Of a stretch of 64,000 nt of DNA, positions 1 to 8,607 are shown in pieces. Made by a program: the position numbers and the translations under genes. The notes under the pieces are model-generated. The model was not told the origin of the DNA, ran no database searches, and saw only the letters and a program-made list of their open reading frames with translations. Origin of the DNA: an uncultured Acetobacteraceae bacterium (GTDB lineage: Bacteria > Pseudomonadota > Alphaproteobacteria > Acetobacterales > Acetobacteraceae); the NCBI GenBank assembly GCA_903924985.1, contig CAIYDT010000056.1:48388-112387 (forward strand), in the 5' to 3' direction. Numbering within the stretch: the first letter of the stretch is position 1; each line of letters starts with the position of its first letter.

Positions 1-2
1 AC

Positions 3-644
3 ATGGTGGAGTTCGCCGTGATCATGCCGATGCGCGGCGAGAAAGAACACCGCCCGCTGCTGCCGATCGACGCCAAATTTCCGGTCGAGGATTACGAGCG
101 ATTACTGGCGGCCTCCGACGCGGGCGACGCGGAAGGCGAACGCGCCGCCAGCCGCGGGTTGGATCGGCGTATCCGCGATGAGGCCAGGAAGATCCACACG
201 AAGTATATTTACCCGCCCGTTACGGTGGAATTCGCGATTTTGTATCTGCCCACGGATTCCTTGTACGCGGAGGTCGCGCGCATTCCTGGGTTGATCGACG
301 ATGTCGGGCGCGATTTCAAAGTGCTGGTGATGGGGCCAAGCTTGTTCCCGGCGCTGTTAAAGACGGTGCATTTGGGATTTTTGACGCTGGCGCTGGAGCA
401 GAAGGCGGATCTGATCCGCGATTTGCTGGGCGCGACGCGGACGGAAATGCTGAAAATGGATAGCGTCCTGGAACGGTTGTCCAAGAACGCCGGCACCATG
501 TCCAAAACGATCGACGACGCTCGGCGGCGGACCCGAGCGGTGAGCCGGAAACTGCGCGGGGTGGAGGAGCTGGACGCGGTGGCGGCGGACCGGCTGTTGG
601 AGTTGGAGGCTCTGGATGCCGTCGATGAGGAGGGGGAGGCGTAG
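3..644 (+). CDS. rmuC: DNA recombination protein RmuC, C-terminal part (5' end outside window)
   Basis: The 213 visible residues match the C-terminal nuclease-like core of RmuC, a protein that limits recombination-associated inversions. The core starts near the PIDAKFPVEDYERLL segment, continues through IHTKYIYPP and VEFAILYLPTD, and ends in a helical tail (EMLKMDSVLERLSKNAGTMS) typical of the family. The frame is open to the left edge, so the N-terminal membrane or coiled-coil region lies upstream and the first ATG in view is not the true start. Family assignment is strong; the precise biochemical role of RmuC is only partly known. Confidence 0.9.
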   Translation: MVEFAVIMPMRGEKEHRPLLPIDAKFPVEDYERLLAASDAGDAEGERAASRGLDRRIRDEARKIHTKYIYPPVTVEFAILYLPTDSLYAEVARIPGLIDDVGRDFKVLVMGPSLFPALLKTVHLGFLTLALEQKADLIRDLLGATRTEMLKMDSVLERLSKNAGTMSKTIDDARRRTRAVSRKLRGVEELDAVAADRLLELEALDAVDEEGEA

Positions 645-712
645 AGACCCGATCGGCTTCGAGCTTGCGGTTGCCAATCAATGCGCATAGCGTGCGCATG
701 GAGGCCTTAGCC

Positions 713-958
713 ATGAATCGTATGCCACGGGGCACCAGGCGGCCGGTTAACCTGACCCTGAGCGAGGACGTCGTGCGGGAAGCGCGCCTTCTCACGCGCA
801 ACCTCTCCGACACTGTCGAAACGCTGCTGTCGGAGTATGTTGCCGCGGAGCGAGCCAACCGTGCCGACCGGGAGCGGCGGATCGAGAATACGATCAACAT
901 GGCGAATGCCCACTACGTAGAACTCGGCATCGTCGGTGCCGAGTACTCTCCAGTTTAA
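713..958 (+). CDS. ccdA: CcdA-type antitoxin
   Basis: The 81-aa product has an N-terminal basic DNA-binding half (RRPVNLTLSEDVVREAR) and a charged, flexible C-terminal half (NRADRERRIENTINMANA), the usual CcdA layout of ribbon-helix-helix repressor plus toxin-neutralising tail. The ATG at 713 was chosen because GGAGG lies about 9 bases upstream; a TTG at 665 would add residues unlike the family. Its stop overlaps the ATG of the next gene in a TAATG junction, as expected for a translationally coupled antitoxin-toxin pair. It probably represses its own promoter just upstream. Confidence 0.8.
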   Translation: MNRMPRGTRRPVNLTLSEDVVREARLLTRNLSDTVETLLSEYVAAERANRADRERRIENTINMANAHYVELGIVGAEYSPV

Positions 959-1272
959 TGGAACAGTTCAGCGTTCACCGCACCCTGGGCAGGCGCCGGC
1001 AGGCGGCGCCCTTTCTGGTGATTGTTCAATCCGAGCGGCTTGCCGGATTGGCGACCCGCGTCGTCATTCCGCTTATCCCCGGCTATGCAGGCGAGTTCGA
1101 TGCCGATCTGGCGCCGGTCTTGGAAATCGAGGGTCTTCCCCTCCGTTTGGCCCCCTGGCAAATCTTCACCATTCCGGTTGGCGCCCTCGGCCCGGCCGTG
1201 GGATCGCTGGCCACCGATACCGATAGCGCTATGATTATCCGGGCAATCGACGCGCTGATTAGCCAAGATTAG
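958..1272 (+). CDS. ccdB: CcdB-type toxin, atypical C terminus
   Basis: The 104-aa product aligns along its length with CcdB, the DNA gyrase poison: an N-terminal strand region (FLVIVQSERL), a VVIPLIPG segment, and a C-terminal helix (IIRAIDALISQD). In F-plasmid CcdB the matching helix ends in Trp-Gly-Ile, which is required for gyrase poisoning. Here those three positions read Ser-Gln-Asp. The gene is coupled to ccdA by a one-base overlap. It is probably a CcdB-family protein whose killing activity is lost or altered. The family call is good; toxicity is doubtful. Confidence 0.75.
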   Translation: MEQFSVHRTLGRRRQAAPFLVIVQSERLAGLATRVVIPLIPGYAGEFDADLAPVLEIEGLPLRLAPWQIFTIPVGALGPAVGSLATDTDSAMIIRAIDALISQD

Positions 1273-1371
1273 CGCTGACTGGCCCGTCCGCCGGGATTTG
1301 CCATCCCGCCACGCCCCGCTACATTGCCCGGGACAGCGCGGGCCCTCCTGCCCGCCGGAGGGAACCAAAAG

Positions 1372-2535
1372 ATGATTACGCAATTCGACAGCTCCTACGT
1401 CGGTCACGTCGACATGGAAAACGTCGGCTACGCCGGCACGCCTATCAACGACCGCTTCTATGCCAACGACGTGCTTCTCACCGGCCTGAGCAAAGCCGAA
1501 GCGCAAGCCCGCCTCATGGACAAGCTTGGCTACGGCGCCCTGTGGATGGCCGAGCACCACTTCCAGCCGGAGGGGACGGAGACGCTGCCGAACATCATCC
1601 TGCTGGCGATGCACCTGGTGCACTGCACCGAACGGCTGAAGATCGGCACCGGCTTCAACATCGTCCCGATGTGGCACCCGCTGCGCCTGGCCGAGGACTA
1701 CGCGGTGGCCGATTTCCTGTCGAAGGGGCGCATCATCTTCGGTGTCGGCCGCGGCTACCACACACGCGAGGTCGAGACCTTCGGCTCCCCCTTGATGGAT
1801 CAGGCCGCCAACCGCGAGTTGTTCGAAGAAGGCGTCGAGATCATCTTCAAAGCGTTCAACAACGAGCGCTTCTCCCACAAGGGCAAGAACTTCACGATCC
1901 CGCCCGAGGTGCCGTATCGCGGCTATACCCTGAAGGAATTGACCCTGGTGCCGCGGCCGCGACACCTGCCGGTGGAATGCTGGCAGCCGATCCAGGGCGG
2001 ATCGATGCGCGCGCTGGAATTCATGGCCAAGCATGGCATCCAGGGCATGGTCGGCGGCGGCTCGGCCGAGGGCGGCATCGTCGACAAGCTGGTCGCCGAC
2101 TGGATCGCCGCGCACAAGAAGGTCAAAGGGATGGACATTATCCCTGGCGAACGTCTGGCGATCGGCTTCCAGTTCCACATCGCGAAAAGCAAGGAAGACG
2201 GCATTCGCGAGGCGCACAAATACTACGAAGAGAACATGAAAATGTTCGGCGAACTGCGCCTGGCCCGTTCGTTGAGCGACGAGCAGGTCGTAGCGATGCG
2301 CGATCCCAAGACGGCAGTGCATGCCAAGCTGCCGACGCTGGACGACGCGGTGCGCAATGGCGGGTTCCTGACCGGCTCCCCGGCGGAAATCATCGACCAG
2401 CTCAAGGCGTTGGAAAAGCGCCTGCCGGGCCTGAAGCGCATCACCGTCAATCAGCCGCTCAGCCTGCCGGGGGCAATGGCCCTGGAGCAGTTGGAGTGGT
2501 TCGCGAAAGACGTGATGCCGGCGTTCAAGGGGTAA
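1372..2535 (+). CDS. LLM-class flavin-dependent oxidoreductase (luciferase-like monooxygenase)
   Basis: The 387-aa product carries the bacterial-luciferase TIM-barrel signature: GYGALWMAEHHFQPEG near residue 50, RLKIGTGFNIVPMWHPLRLAEDYAVAD as the flavin-site region, and GRIIFGVGRGYHTREVE. These enzymes use reduced FMN and oxygen to oxygenate small organic substrates. The ATG at 1372 is preferred over a TTG 48 bases upstream because GGAGG precedes it and the protein then begins at a family-like position. It is the first gene of an operon, with only 6 bp to the next gene. The substrate cannot be read from the sequence; the enolase-superfamily neighbours suggest catabolism of an acid or aromatic compound. 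Confidence 0.85.
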   Translation: MITQFDSSYVGHVDMENVGYAGTPINDRFYANDVLLTGLSKAEAQARLMDKLGYGALWMAEHHFQPEGTETLPNIILLAMHLVHCTERLKIGTGFNIVPMWHPLRLAEDYAVADFLSKGRIIFGVGRGYHTREVETFGSPLMDQAANRELFEEGVEIIFKAFNNERFSHKGKNFTIPPEVPYRGYTLKELTLVPRPRHLPVECWQPIQGGSMRALEFMAKHGIQGMVGGGSAEGGIVDKLVADWIAAHKKVKGMDIIPGERLAIGFQFHIAKSKEDGIREAHKYYEENMKMFGELRLARSLSDEQVVAMRDPKTAVHAKLPTLDDAVRNGGFLTGSPAEIIDQLKALEKRLPGLKRITVNQPLSLPGAMALEQLEWFAKDVMPAFKG

Positions 2536-2541
2536 TCACCC

Positions 2542-3633
2542 ATGAAGATCGCATCCATCGAGGTCAGCGTCCTCCGGGTCGCGTTGGACAACCCGTATAC
2601 CGCGGCGGGGCGGGCGGTGGATGCGAACTGGCATGTGATGGCCGAGGTCACGACCACCGACGGTGTGCGTGGCTTCGGCTACATCGTGGCATTGCGGGAA
2701 ATGTTCGTGCGGGCGGTTGCCTCGGCCACGCACGAACTCGGACGTTTGGTCGTCGGCATGAATGTGCTGGAAGCCGAGGCCGCATGGCAGCGCATGGTCA
2801 AAGCCGGGGACTGGATCGGACCGGGCGGGTTGTTGAACTACGCGATCTGCCCGATCGACATCGCCATCTGGGACGCTGCCGGGAAGACATTGGGCCAGCC
2901 GGTGTCCCGCCTTTTGGGCGGTGCCCGCGATCGTCTGCCGGCCTATGCCAGCGACGGCTTCTGGTATTCGCTGTCGCTTGAAGAATTGGCGGCCTCCGCC
3001 CGCAAGGCGTACGGTCAGGGATTCCGAGCGATGAAACTGCGCGTGGGCAACGAGAAAAACCCGGCGGGGGAAGTCGCTCGGGTTCAGGCAGTCCGTGACG
3101 CCGTAGGGCCGGATGTTTCGATCATGGTGGACGCCACGGAAATCTGGACGTTGGACAAAGCCATGCGTACCGGACGGGCGTTGCAGGAGGCTGGGATTTC
3201 CTGGCTGGAAGACCCGATCGTGCACACCGACAACGACGGTATGGGACGTATCACCGCCGCGCTGGATACTTTGGTCGCGACGGGTGAGCATCTTTACGAC
3301 ATCGACGCCTATCGCCGGTTGCTGGAAGCCAGGGGTTGTGGGATCGCGCTGATCGACCTCGGGCGGATCGGGGGCGTGACACCCTGGCGGCATGTCGCGT
3401 CGTTGGCGCATGGGTTCGGCGCGCTGGTGGGCGGTCACGTGCTGCCGGAAATCCATATCCATTTGCTCACCGCCGTCCCGAATGCCCGGATCGTCGAGTA
3501 CGTCCCGAGGTCGGCCAGGCTGCTGAAGGCGATGCCGGCGATGGATGGGGCCGACATGGTGGTGCCGGCGGGAGCCGGTTTCGGATTGGAGCTGGATCGG
3601 GACGCGGTTCGGCAATTTACCGTCACCAATTGA
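2542..3633 (+). CDS. Mandelate racemase/muconate-lactonizing family enzyme, KxR variant
   Basis: The 363-aa enolase-superfamily protein has metal ligands Asp197 (MVDATE), Glu223 (WLEDP) and Glu249 (TGEH), and a His299-Asp272 dyad (GGHVLPEIH, LIDLGRIGG). Position and spacing match mandelate racemase almost exactly. The second-strand Lys-x-Lys motif reads Lys165-Leu-Arg167, so the usual second catalytic lysine is an arginine. Chemistry probably proceeds from the His-Asp side, as in acid-sugar dehydratases. It is third-position independent of its neighbour enzyme at 3644, which keeps the full Lys-x-Lys. The substrate is unknown. Confidence 0.85.
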   Translation: MKIASIEVSVLRVALDNPYTAAGRAVDANWHVMAEVTTTDGVRGFGYIVALREMFVRAVASATHELGRLVVGMNVLEAEAAWQRMVKAGDWIGPGGLLNYAICPIDIAIWDAAGKTLGQPVSRLLGGARDRLPAYASDGFWYSLSLEELAASARKAYGQGFRAMKLRVGNEKNPAGEVARVQAVRDAVGPDVSIMVDATEIWTLDKAMRTGRALQEAGISWLEDPIVHTDNDGMGRITAALDTLVATGEHLYDIDAYRRLLEARGCGIALIDLGRIGGVTPWRHVASLAHGFGALVGGHVLPEIHIHLLTAVPNARIVEYVPRSARLLKAMPAMDGADMVVPAGAGFGLELDRDAVRQFTVTN

Positions 3634-3643
3634 GGGTTTCCCC

Positions 3644-4819
3644 ATGAAAATCGTCGATATCCGTACCATTCAGTTGACCTGGAACGCGACGAATCCGTGC
3701 ATGAGCGCGGGGACCGTCAGTTCCTCCCGCAGTGCGCTGATCGTGGAGATCGAAACGGATACCGGTCTGATCGGCATCGGCGAGGCCGGCGCGGCCGGCG
3801 GCCCGCTGATCAGCACTGCCACGGTCATCGAGCACGAGCTGAAACCGCTGCTGATGGGCCGGGACCCGCTGATGATCGAGCGGCACTGGCAGACCATGTT
3901 CTCGCGGACTCGCCAGCACGGCCGGAAGGGTATCGTGATGCACGCGATGTCCGGGTTGGATATCGCGCTGTGGGACATCGCGGGCAAAGCAGCCGGGCTT
4001 CCGCTGTATAAATTGTTTGGTGCGTACTCTGACAAAGTCGAGGTCTACGCCAGCGGCGGCTTCTACCAGCAGGGCAAGGGGTTGGCGGAACTCCAGGCGG
4101 AGACAGAAAGCTACGTCGCACGCGGCTTTCGCGCGATGAAAATGAAAATCGGCCGCTACGATTTTACCGGCACCAATTTCCGGCAATTGCTGAACCAACC
4201 CGACCTCTGCATGGTCACCCCGGCCGAGGACCTTCAACGCGTCGCCACCGTTCGCGAGGCACTCGGGCCCAACCGTCGTCTGATGGTCGATGCCAATTGC
4301 GTCTGGAGCCCCGAGACCGCGATTAAGATCGGCCGCCAGCTGGAACAATACGACGTGTTCTGGATCGAGGAACCCGTCGCGACCGACGATATCGAAGGCA
4401 GCGCCGAAGTCGCGGCGGCATTGCCAGCCGCCATCGCCGGCTACGAAACGGAAATCGGGCTGTACGGCTACCGGGAGCTGATTACCCGCAAGGCGATCGA
4501 TATCGGCCAGCCGGATCTGGTCTGGTCCGGCGGCTTCACCGAATGCCGCCGCATCGCCGCCTTCGCCCACGCGCATAACATGATGCTGTCGCCGCACTGC
4601 TTCTCCAGCGCGCTGCTGTTCATTTCCGCGTTGCACTTCGCGGCATCCATTCCGAACGCGCTGATGATCGAGTGGGATCAGACGCCGCACGCCCTTCGCA
4701 CCGAACTGCTGAACGAACCCTTCGATTACGACGGCGTCGGGTTCATGCGGTTGCCCACCGCGCCCGGCCTGGGTGTGACATTGAACCGCGATACCATCGA
4801 GCGGTACAGGGTGGGCTGA
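3644..4819 (+). CDS. Mandelate racemase/muconate-lactonizing family enzyme, canonical active site
   Basis: This second enolase-superfamily enzyme (391 aa) retains a complete mandelate-racemase-type active site: Lys166-Met-Lys168, Asp216 (MVDAN), Glu242 (WIEEP), Glu268 (YETE), Asp291 and His318 (SPHCF). An insertion after the Lys-x-Lys strand (FTGTNFRQLL) distinguishes it from the preceding paralogue. The ATG at 3644 lies 10 bp after the upstream stop; a longer reading frame starts inside the preceding gene and is not used. Tandem pairs of this family often act in one acid-sugar or aromatic acid route; the exact substrate is not evident. Confidence 0.87.
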   Translation: MKIVDIRTIQLTWNATNPCMSAGTVSSSRSALIVEIETDTGLIGIGEAGAAGGPLISTATVIEHELKPLLMGRDPLMIERHWQTMFSRTRQHGRKGIVMHAMSGLDIALWDIAGKAAGLPLYKLFGAYSDKVEVYASGGFYQQGKGLAELQAETESYVARGFRAMKMKIGRYDFTGTNFRQLLNQPDLCMVTPAEDLQRVATVREALGPNRRLMVDANCVWSPETAIKIGRQLEQYDVFWIEEPVATDDIEGSAEVAAALPAAIAGYETEIGLYGYRELITRKAIDIGQPDLVWSGGFTECRRIAAFAHAHNMMLSPHCFSSALLFISALHFAASIPNALMIEWDQTPHALRTELLNEPFDYDGVGFMRLPTAPGLGVTLNRDTIERYRVG

Positions 4820-4825
4820 TATGCC

Positions 4826-6688
4826 ATGAATGTCGCCCGTCCCGCGCGCTCCCCGATCACCAACGGCGTCGCTACGCTGCACGATATCATCGTGACAATG
4901 CGCGACGGCGCGCGCCTCGCGACCGATGTGTACCTGCCGGCCAAGGACGGCGCTCTGCTGCCCGGGCCTTTCCCCGTGGTGCTGGAGCGCACGCCGTACC
5001 TGAAAACCCGCAACCAGACCAACACGCCGGACGGCGCCTTCTGGGCCAGCCGGGGCTACGCCTTCGTCACGCAAGATTGCCGCGGCCGGCATAAATCCGA
5101 CGGCGTCTTCATCTCCTACCCGGTGGAGGGCGACGATGGCGTCGACACCATGGGCTGGATCATGAAACAGCCCTGGTGCAACGGCAAAGTCGCCGTCACG
5201 GGATCGAGCTATTATGCCTCCACCGCGCAGGCGATCCTGTGCCGCAATCCGCCGGGGCTGGCCGCCGCCGTGATCCGCGTCGGTGCCGGCGATTATCATG
5301 AGGACGGCGCCTGGTCGGGCGGCGCCTTCCAGATGACGCACAACGTCAATTACGCGCTCGGTTTGGCGGCTTTGGGCAAAGAATCACTGGCTAATTCCGC
5401 CGTGCAGAAGGCCTTCGAAAAAGCCCTGGAAACCAAGGAAGCATTCAAGTTGATGCAGCGTTCCCCGCTGGGAGCAGGCCAGTCGGTGATGGCACTGGCG
5501 CCGACCTATGACGGTTGGTACCAGGAATGGCAGAACCACGAACTCTACGACGAATACTGGAAACAGGACGGCTACCGGTTCGACTACCGCAATGCGCCCG
5601 ACGTGCCTATTCTGTTGATCGGCACCTGGTACGACGAATTCCTCGGCGGCATGCTGGACGCCTACACGGGCTACGCCGAGGGCAAAACCGCGCCCGTGCA
5701 AATGGTGATGGGCGGCGGGTTCCACTCCTCGGTCTACACGATGGCCACCGTCGCGGGGGACGTGGATTTCGGTCCGAACCTGCCGATGGATGTGCCTGGC
5801 ATGATCCTGCAATGGTTCGACCAATACGTGAAAGGCGCCGATCGAGGTCCGCGGAACAGCCGTTTGTTTCACGCCTTCCGCATCGAATGCGGCAATGGCG
5901 AGAAAACCAAATCCGGCAACCTACAAGCCGCTGGCTCCTGGCAGGTTTTTTCCCAATGGCCCCCCGCCGATGCCACTGCGCAGAAATTCCACCTGTCCCC
6001 GGATTACGTCCTGACGCTGAAGGCTCCGGCGAAGGGTGCGCTTAGCTACGATCACGACCCGGCTAACCCTGTTCCGACGATCGGCGGCAATGTCAGCTCC
6101 GGCCTGCAAATCGTGCGTGCCGGTCCCGCCGATCAGCGCGGCGACCTGACGCTGCTGCAATGCAACGATACGCATCCGCTTGCAGAACGGCCGGACGTAC
6201 TCAGCTTCTCCACGCCGCCGCTAACCAAGGACACCGAAGTCTCCGGTCCGGTGACCGTAACGCTGTATGTGTCATCCTCCGCCGTCGATACCGACTTCAC
6301 TGCCAAGCTGGTGGACCATTACCCGCCCAGCCCCGATTACCCCGATGGCTACGCCATGAATATCGCCGACGGCATCGTACGTGCCCGCCTGCGCCATTTC
6401 TCGCAGCAAGGCCCTGGCTACCGCAGGCTGTATGCCCAACGGGAGGAGCCTCTGATGCCCGGCGAAATCGTGGAGGTCACCATCGACCTCTGGTCTACCA
6501 GCGTGTTGTTCAAGGCGGGCCATCGCATCCGTCTGGATATCGCCAGCAGCAATTTTCCGCGTTTCGACGTGAACCCCAACACCGGCGAGAAATTCGCCGA
6601 ACGCCGATTGCCGCCGATAACGGCGCGCAATACCATCCATATGGGGCCCGATCATCCGTCTCATATTTCTCTCCCGATCCGGGGCTGA
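4826..6688 (+). CDS. CocE/NonD family hydrolase (X-Pro dipeptidyl-peptidase S15 fold)
   Basis: The 620-aa product has the CocE/S15 alpha/beta-hydrolase domain followed by a C-terminal jelly-roll domain (VTVTLYVSSSAVDTDFTAKL, VLFKAGHRIRLDIASSNFPR). The nucleophile elbow is GSSYYA with Ser128. Likely acid and base residues sit in the LLIGTWYDEF segment and in the GGGFHSS segment. The family hydrolyses esters and amides (cocaine esterase, glutaryl acylase, X-Pro peptidase). No signal peptide is seen. The start at 4826 is 6 bp after the preceding stop, so it is co-transcribed with the enolase-superfamily pair. It may hydrolyse an ester or amide feeding that pathway. Confidence 0.85.
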   Translation: MNVARPARSPITNGVATLHDIIVTMRDGARLATDVYLPAKDGALLPGPFPVVLERTPYLKTRNQTNTPDGAFWASRGYAFVTQDCRGRHKSDGVFISYPVEGDDGVDTMGWIMKQPWCNGKVAVTGSSYYASTAQAILCRNPPGLAAAVIRVGAGDYHEDGAWSGGAFQMTHNVNYALGLAALGKESLANSAVQKAFEKALETKEAFKLMQRSPLGAGQSVMALAPTYDGWYQEWQNHELYDEYWKQDGYRFDYRNAPDVPILLIGTWYDEFLGGMLDAYTGYAEGKTAPVQMVMGGGFHSSVYTMATVAGDVDFGPNLPMDVPGMILQWFDQYVKGADRGPRNSRLFHAFRIECGNGEKTKSGNLQAAGSWQVFSQWPPADATAQKFHLSPDYVLTLKAPAKGALSYDHDPANPVPTIGGNVSSGLQIVRAGPADQRGDLTLLQCNDTHPLAERPDVLSFSTPPLTKDTEVSGPVTVTLYVSSSAVDTDFTAKLVDHYPPSPDYPDGYAMNIADGIVRARLRHFSQQGPGYRRLYAQREEPLMPGEIVEVTIDLWSTSVLFKAGHRIRLDIASSNFPRFDVNPNTGEKFAERRLPPITARNTIHMGPDHPSHISLPIRG

Positions 6689-6692
6689 ACGC

Positions 6693-7292
6693 GTGCGGGT
6701 AGGAATCGTTTCGGATATCCATTCCAATGTCGAGGGCCTGCAACTGGCGTTGGATGCGATGGGCGACGTCGATGAATTATTGTGTCTCGGGGACTCGATC
6801 TTCGAGTACAAGTTCTCCAACGAGGTCGTCGCGCTCTTAAGGCAGCGCGAGGCACACGTGATTCAGGGCAACCACGAGGAAGTGTTCCTGTCGGAAGCCG
6901 GCCGCCGAGCGCGCGAGCGGCCTGGCATCGACCCCGAGCTGCTGCAATGGCTCGCGGAGCAGCCGCATCGCCGTACCGTGGAATTCGGCGGACACAAAAT
7001 CCTGATGGTCCACTCCACCCCGTGGGAGCCGCGCGGCACCTATGTTTATCCACACAGCGCGAACCTGGAACGTTTCGCTGAGGTGGACGCCGATTTCGTG
7101 CTGTACGGTCACACCCACGCGCAGGTTGTGCGCCGCATCGGCCGCGTCACGATCGTCAATCCCGGGTCGGCTGGCGATGCCCGCGATTCCAACAATGGAC
7201 GGCAACTCAGTTGCGCGGTGCTGGAAACAGAAACGGGGGAAGTCGCCGTCACCGACTATCCCGATCCGCGCTACGCGCCCCGGCCGCTATAG
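6693..7292 (+). CDS. Metallophosphoesterase (YfcE/MJ0936-type phosphodiesterase)
   Basis: All calcineurin-type metal motifs are present in 199 aa: SDIHSN near residue 7, CLGDS, QGNHEE, MVHSTPW and YGHTHAQ. Such proteins hydrolyse phosphodiesters, often bis-p-nitrophenyl phosphate in vitro. It starts with GTG only 4 bp downstream of the CocE gene and is likely the last gene of the operon. Its 3' end overlaps by 6 bp the convergent uracil-DNA glycosylase gene. The physiological substrate is unknown. Confidence 0.85.
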   Translation: MRVGIVSDIHSNVEGLQLALDAMGDVDELLCLGDSIFEYKFSNEVVALLRQREAHVIQGNHEEVFLSEAGRRARERPGIDPELLQWLAEQPHRRTVEFGGHKILMVHSTPWEPRGTYVYPHSANLERFAEVDADFVLYGHTHAQVVRRIGRVTIVNPGSAGDARDSNNGRQLSCAVLETETGEVAVTDYPDPRYAPRPL

Positions 7293-7922
7293 CCCCAGCC
7301 GCTCTACCAACGCTGCCACCACCGCCTCGAACATCGGCGTCGTCAGCCGCCTGGTGTTCGTGTTCAGACGGGACACATGGTAGCTGTCGGCCAGCAAAAA
7401 CCCGTCCGGCAGCTCATGCAGCACGCCGTGCTGGAATGGCACATGGCTCGCTCGCAGCCCGCGCGCGCGCAGCACCGCCTTGTGCGACACCCCACCTAGC
7501 GCCAGCACGCCACGTACCCCCGGCATCGCGGCCAGTTCGGCGGTCAGGAACGGGTTGCATGCGGTGATTTCGGCCGGGGTCGGCAGGTTGCCCGGTGGCA
7601 CGCAGCGCACCGCATTGGTGACGCGGGTATTTCGCAAGCGCATCCCGTCGGCGGCGTTCGCTCCATAGGACCCTGTCGCCAACCCAAACTTCACCAACGT
7701 TTGGTACAGCAGCACACCCGCGAAGTCGCCGGTAAACGGCCGGCCGGTGCGGTTCGCCCCGCGCACGCCCGGTGCCAGGCCCACGACCAACAGGGGAGAA
7801 TCCAACGCCCCGAAGCTGGGAACCGGCGCGTTGAACCAGTCGGGGTTTGCCGCCCGGTTCGCCTGCCTGTACGCCACCAGCCGCGGGCACAGGGCGCAAT
7901 CCCGCCCCGGCGCGTCAGGCAC
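7287..7922 (-). CDS. Type-5 uracil-DNA glycosylase (4Fe-4S)
   Basis: The 211-aa protein has four cysteines placed for an iron-sulfur cluster (CALC near the N terminus, AVRCVPPGN, ITACNPF). The family-5 substrate motif is VGLAPGVRGANRTGRPFTGD and the C-terminal motif is SYHVSRLNTN. It lacks the polar catalytic residue of family 1 in the first motif, as in UDGb enzymes that excise uracil and other deaminated bases. The start is GTG, whose G is shared with the TAG stop of the upstream NYN gene. The pair is probably one transcript. Confidence 0.85.
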   Translation of the reverse strand: MPDAPGRDCALCPRLVAYRQANRAANPDWFNAPVPSFGALDSPLLVVGLAPGVRGANRTGRPFTGDFAGVLLYQTLVKFGLATGSYGANAADGMRLRNTRVTNAVRCVPPGNLPTPAEITACNPFLTAELAAMPGVRGVLALGGVSHKAVLRARGLRASHVPFQHGVLHELPDGFLLADSYHVSRLNTNTRRLTTPMFEAVVAALVERLGL

Positions 7923-8539
7923 TATGCTTGGTCCAGCGGATCGACGTACGGATCGGCCGGTGTACTCCGCGCCGCCGTCACCGGACGGGTACGCGGTTCG
8001 GTCTGGCGGCGGGTGAACTCGGGGGCGATCTCCGACAGTTCGACGAACTGATCGGCCTGCCGGCGCAACTCGTCGGCCACCATCGGCGGGCTGGTGCGGA
8101 TGGACGACACGACGGACACCCGCACACCCTTGCGCTGCACCGCCTCCACCAGCCGGCGAAAGTCGGAATCGCCGCTGAACAGCACCACATGATCCAGCTT
8201 GTCCGCCAGTTCCAGCATGTCCACCGCGATTTCGATGTCCATGTTGCCCTTGACCCGGCGGCGGCCTGTGGCGTCGGTGAATTCCTTGGCCGGCTTGGTG
8301 ACCAGGCTGTAGCCGTTATAGGCCAGCCAGTCGGTCAACGGCTTCAACGGCGAGTATTCCTCGGTCTCCAGCACGGCCGAGTAGTAATAGGCTCTGATGA
8401 TATTCGACCGCTTGCGGAAATACTCCAACAGGTTGCGGTAATCCACGTCGAACCCGAGGTTGCGCGACGCAGAATACAGATTGGCCCCATCGATGAAGAG
8501 CGCCACGCGCTCATTGGGCAGGAAATGCATGATGGCCAC
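7922..8539 (-). CDS. NYN-domain protein (LabA/DUF88 family putative ribonuclease)
   Basis: The 205-aa protein contains a PIN-like NYN domain: VALFIDGANLYSA near residue 11, KGNMDIEIAVDMLELAD, and VVLFSGDSDFRRLVEAV, which supply the conserved acidic residues. Such proteins bind nucleic acid and act as metal-dependent RNases. It is divergent from folK across a 68-bp gap that must hold both promoters. It overlaps the downstream glycosylase gene by one base. A second ATG nine bases into the gene could also serve as start. The biological role is unknown. Confidence 0.85.
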   Translation of the reverse strand: MAIMHFLPNERVALFIDGANLYSASRNLGFDVDYRNLLEYFRKRSNIIRAYYYSAVLETEEYSPLKPLTDWLAYNGYSLVTKPAKEFTDATGRRRVKGNMDIEIAVDMLELADKLDHVVLFSGDSDFRRLVEAVQRKGVRVSVVSSIRTSPPMVADELRRQADQFVELSEIAPEFTRRQTEPRTRPVTAARSTPADPYVDPLDQA

Positions 8540-8607
8540 CTTCTGGAAATGGGAGCAAGAACACCGCCGATATAGCAGGTCTCCATTGCGGCCGGAAAGA
8601 CAGGATT

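Noticed and set aside
955..2322. 455-residue minus-strand open frame opposite the LLM oxidoreductase gene
   Set aside because: No family-like motifs; it mirrors the codon structure of a high-GC gene on the other strand.
3623..5341. 572-residue minus-strand frame opposite the enolase and CocE genes
   Set aside because: Composition is that of an antisense shadow and the plus-strand genes are unambiguous.
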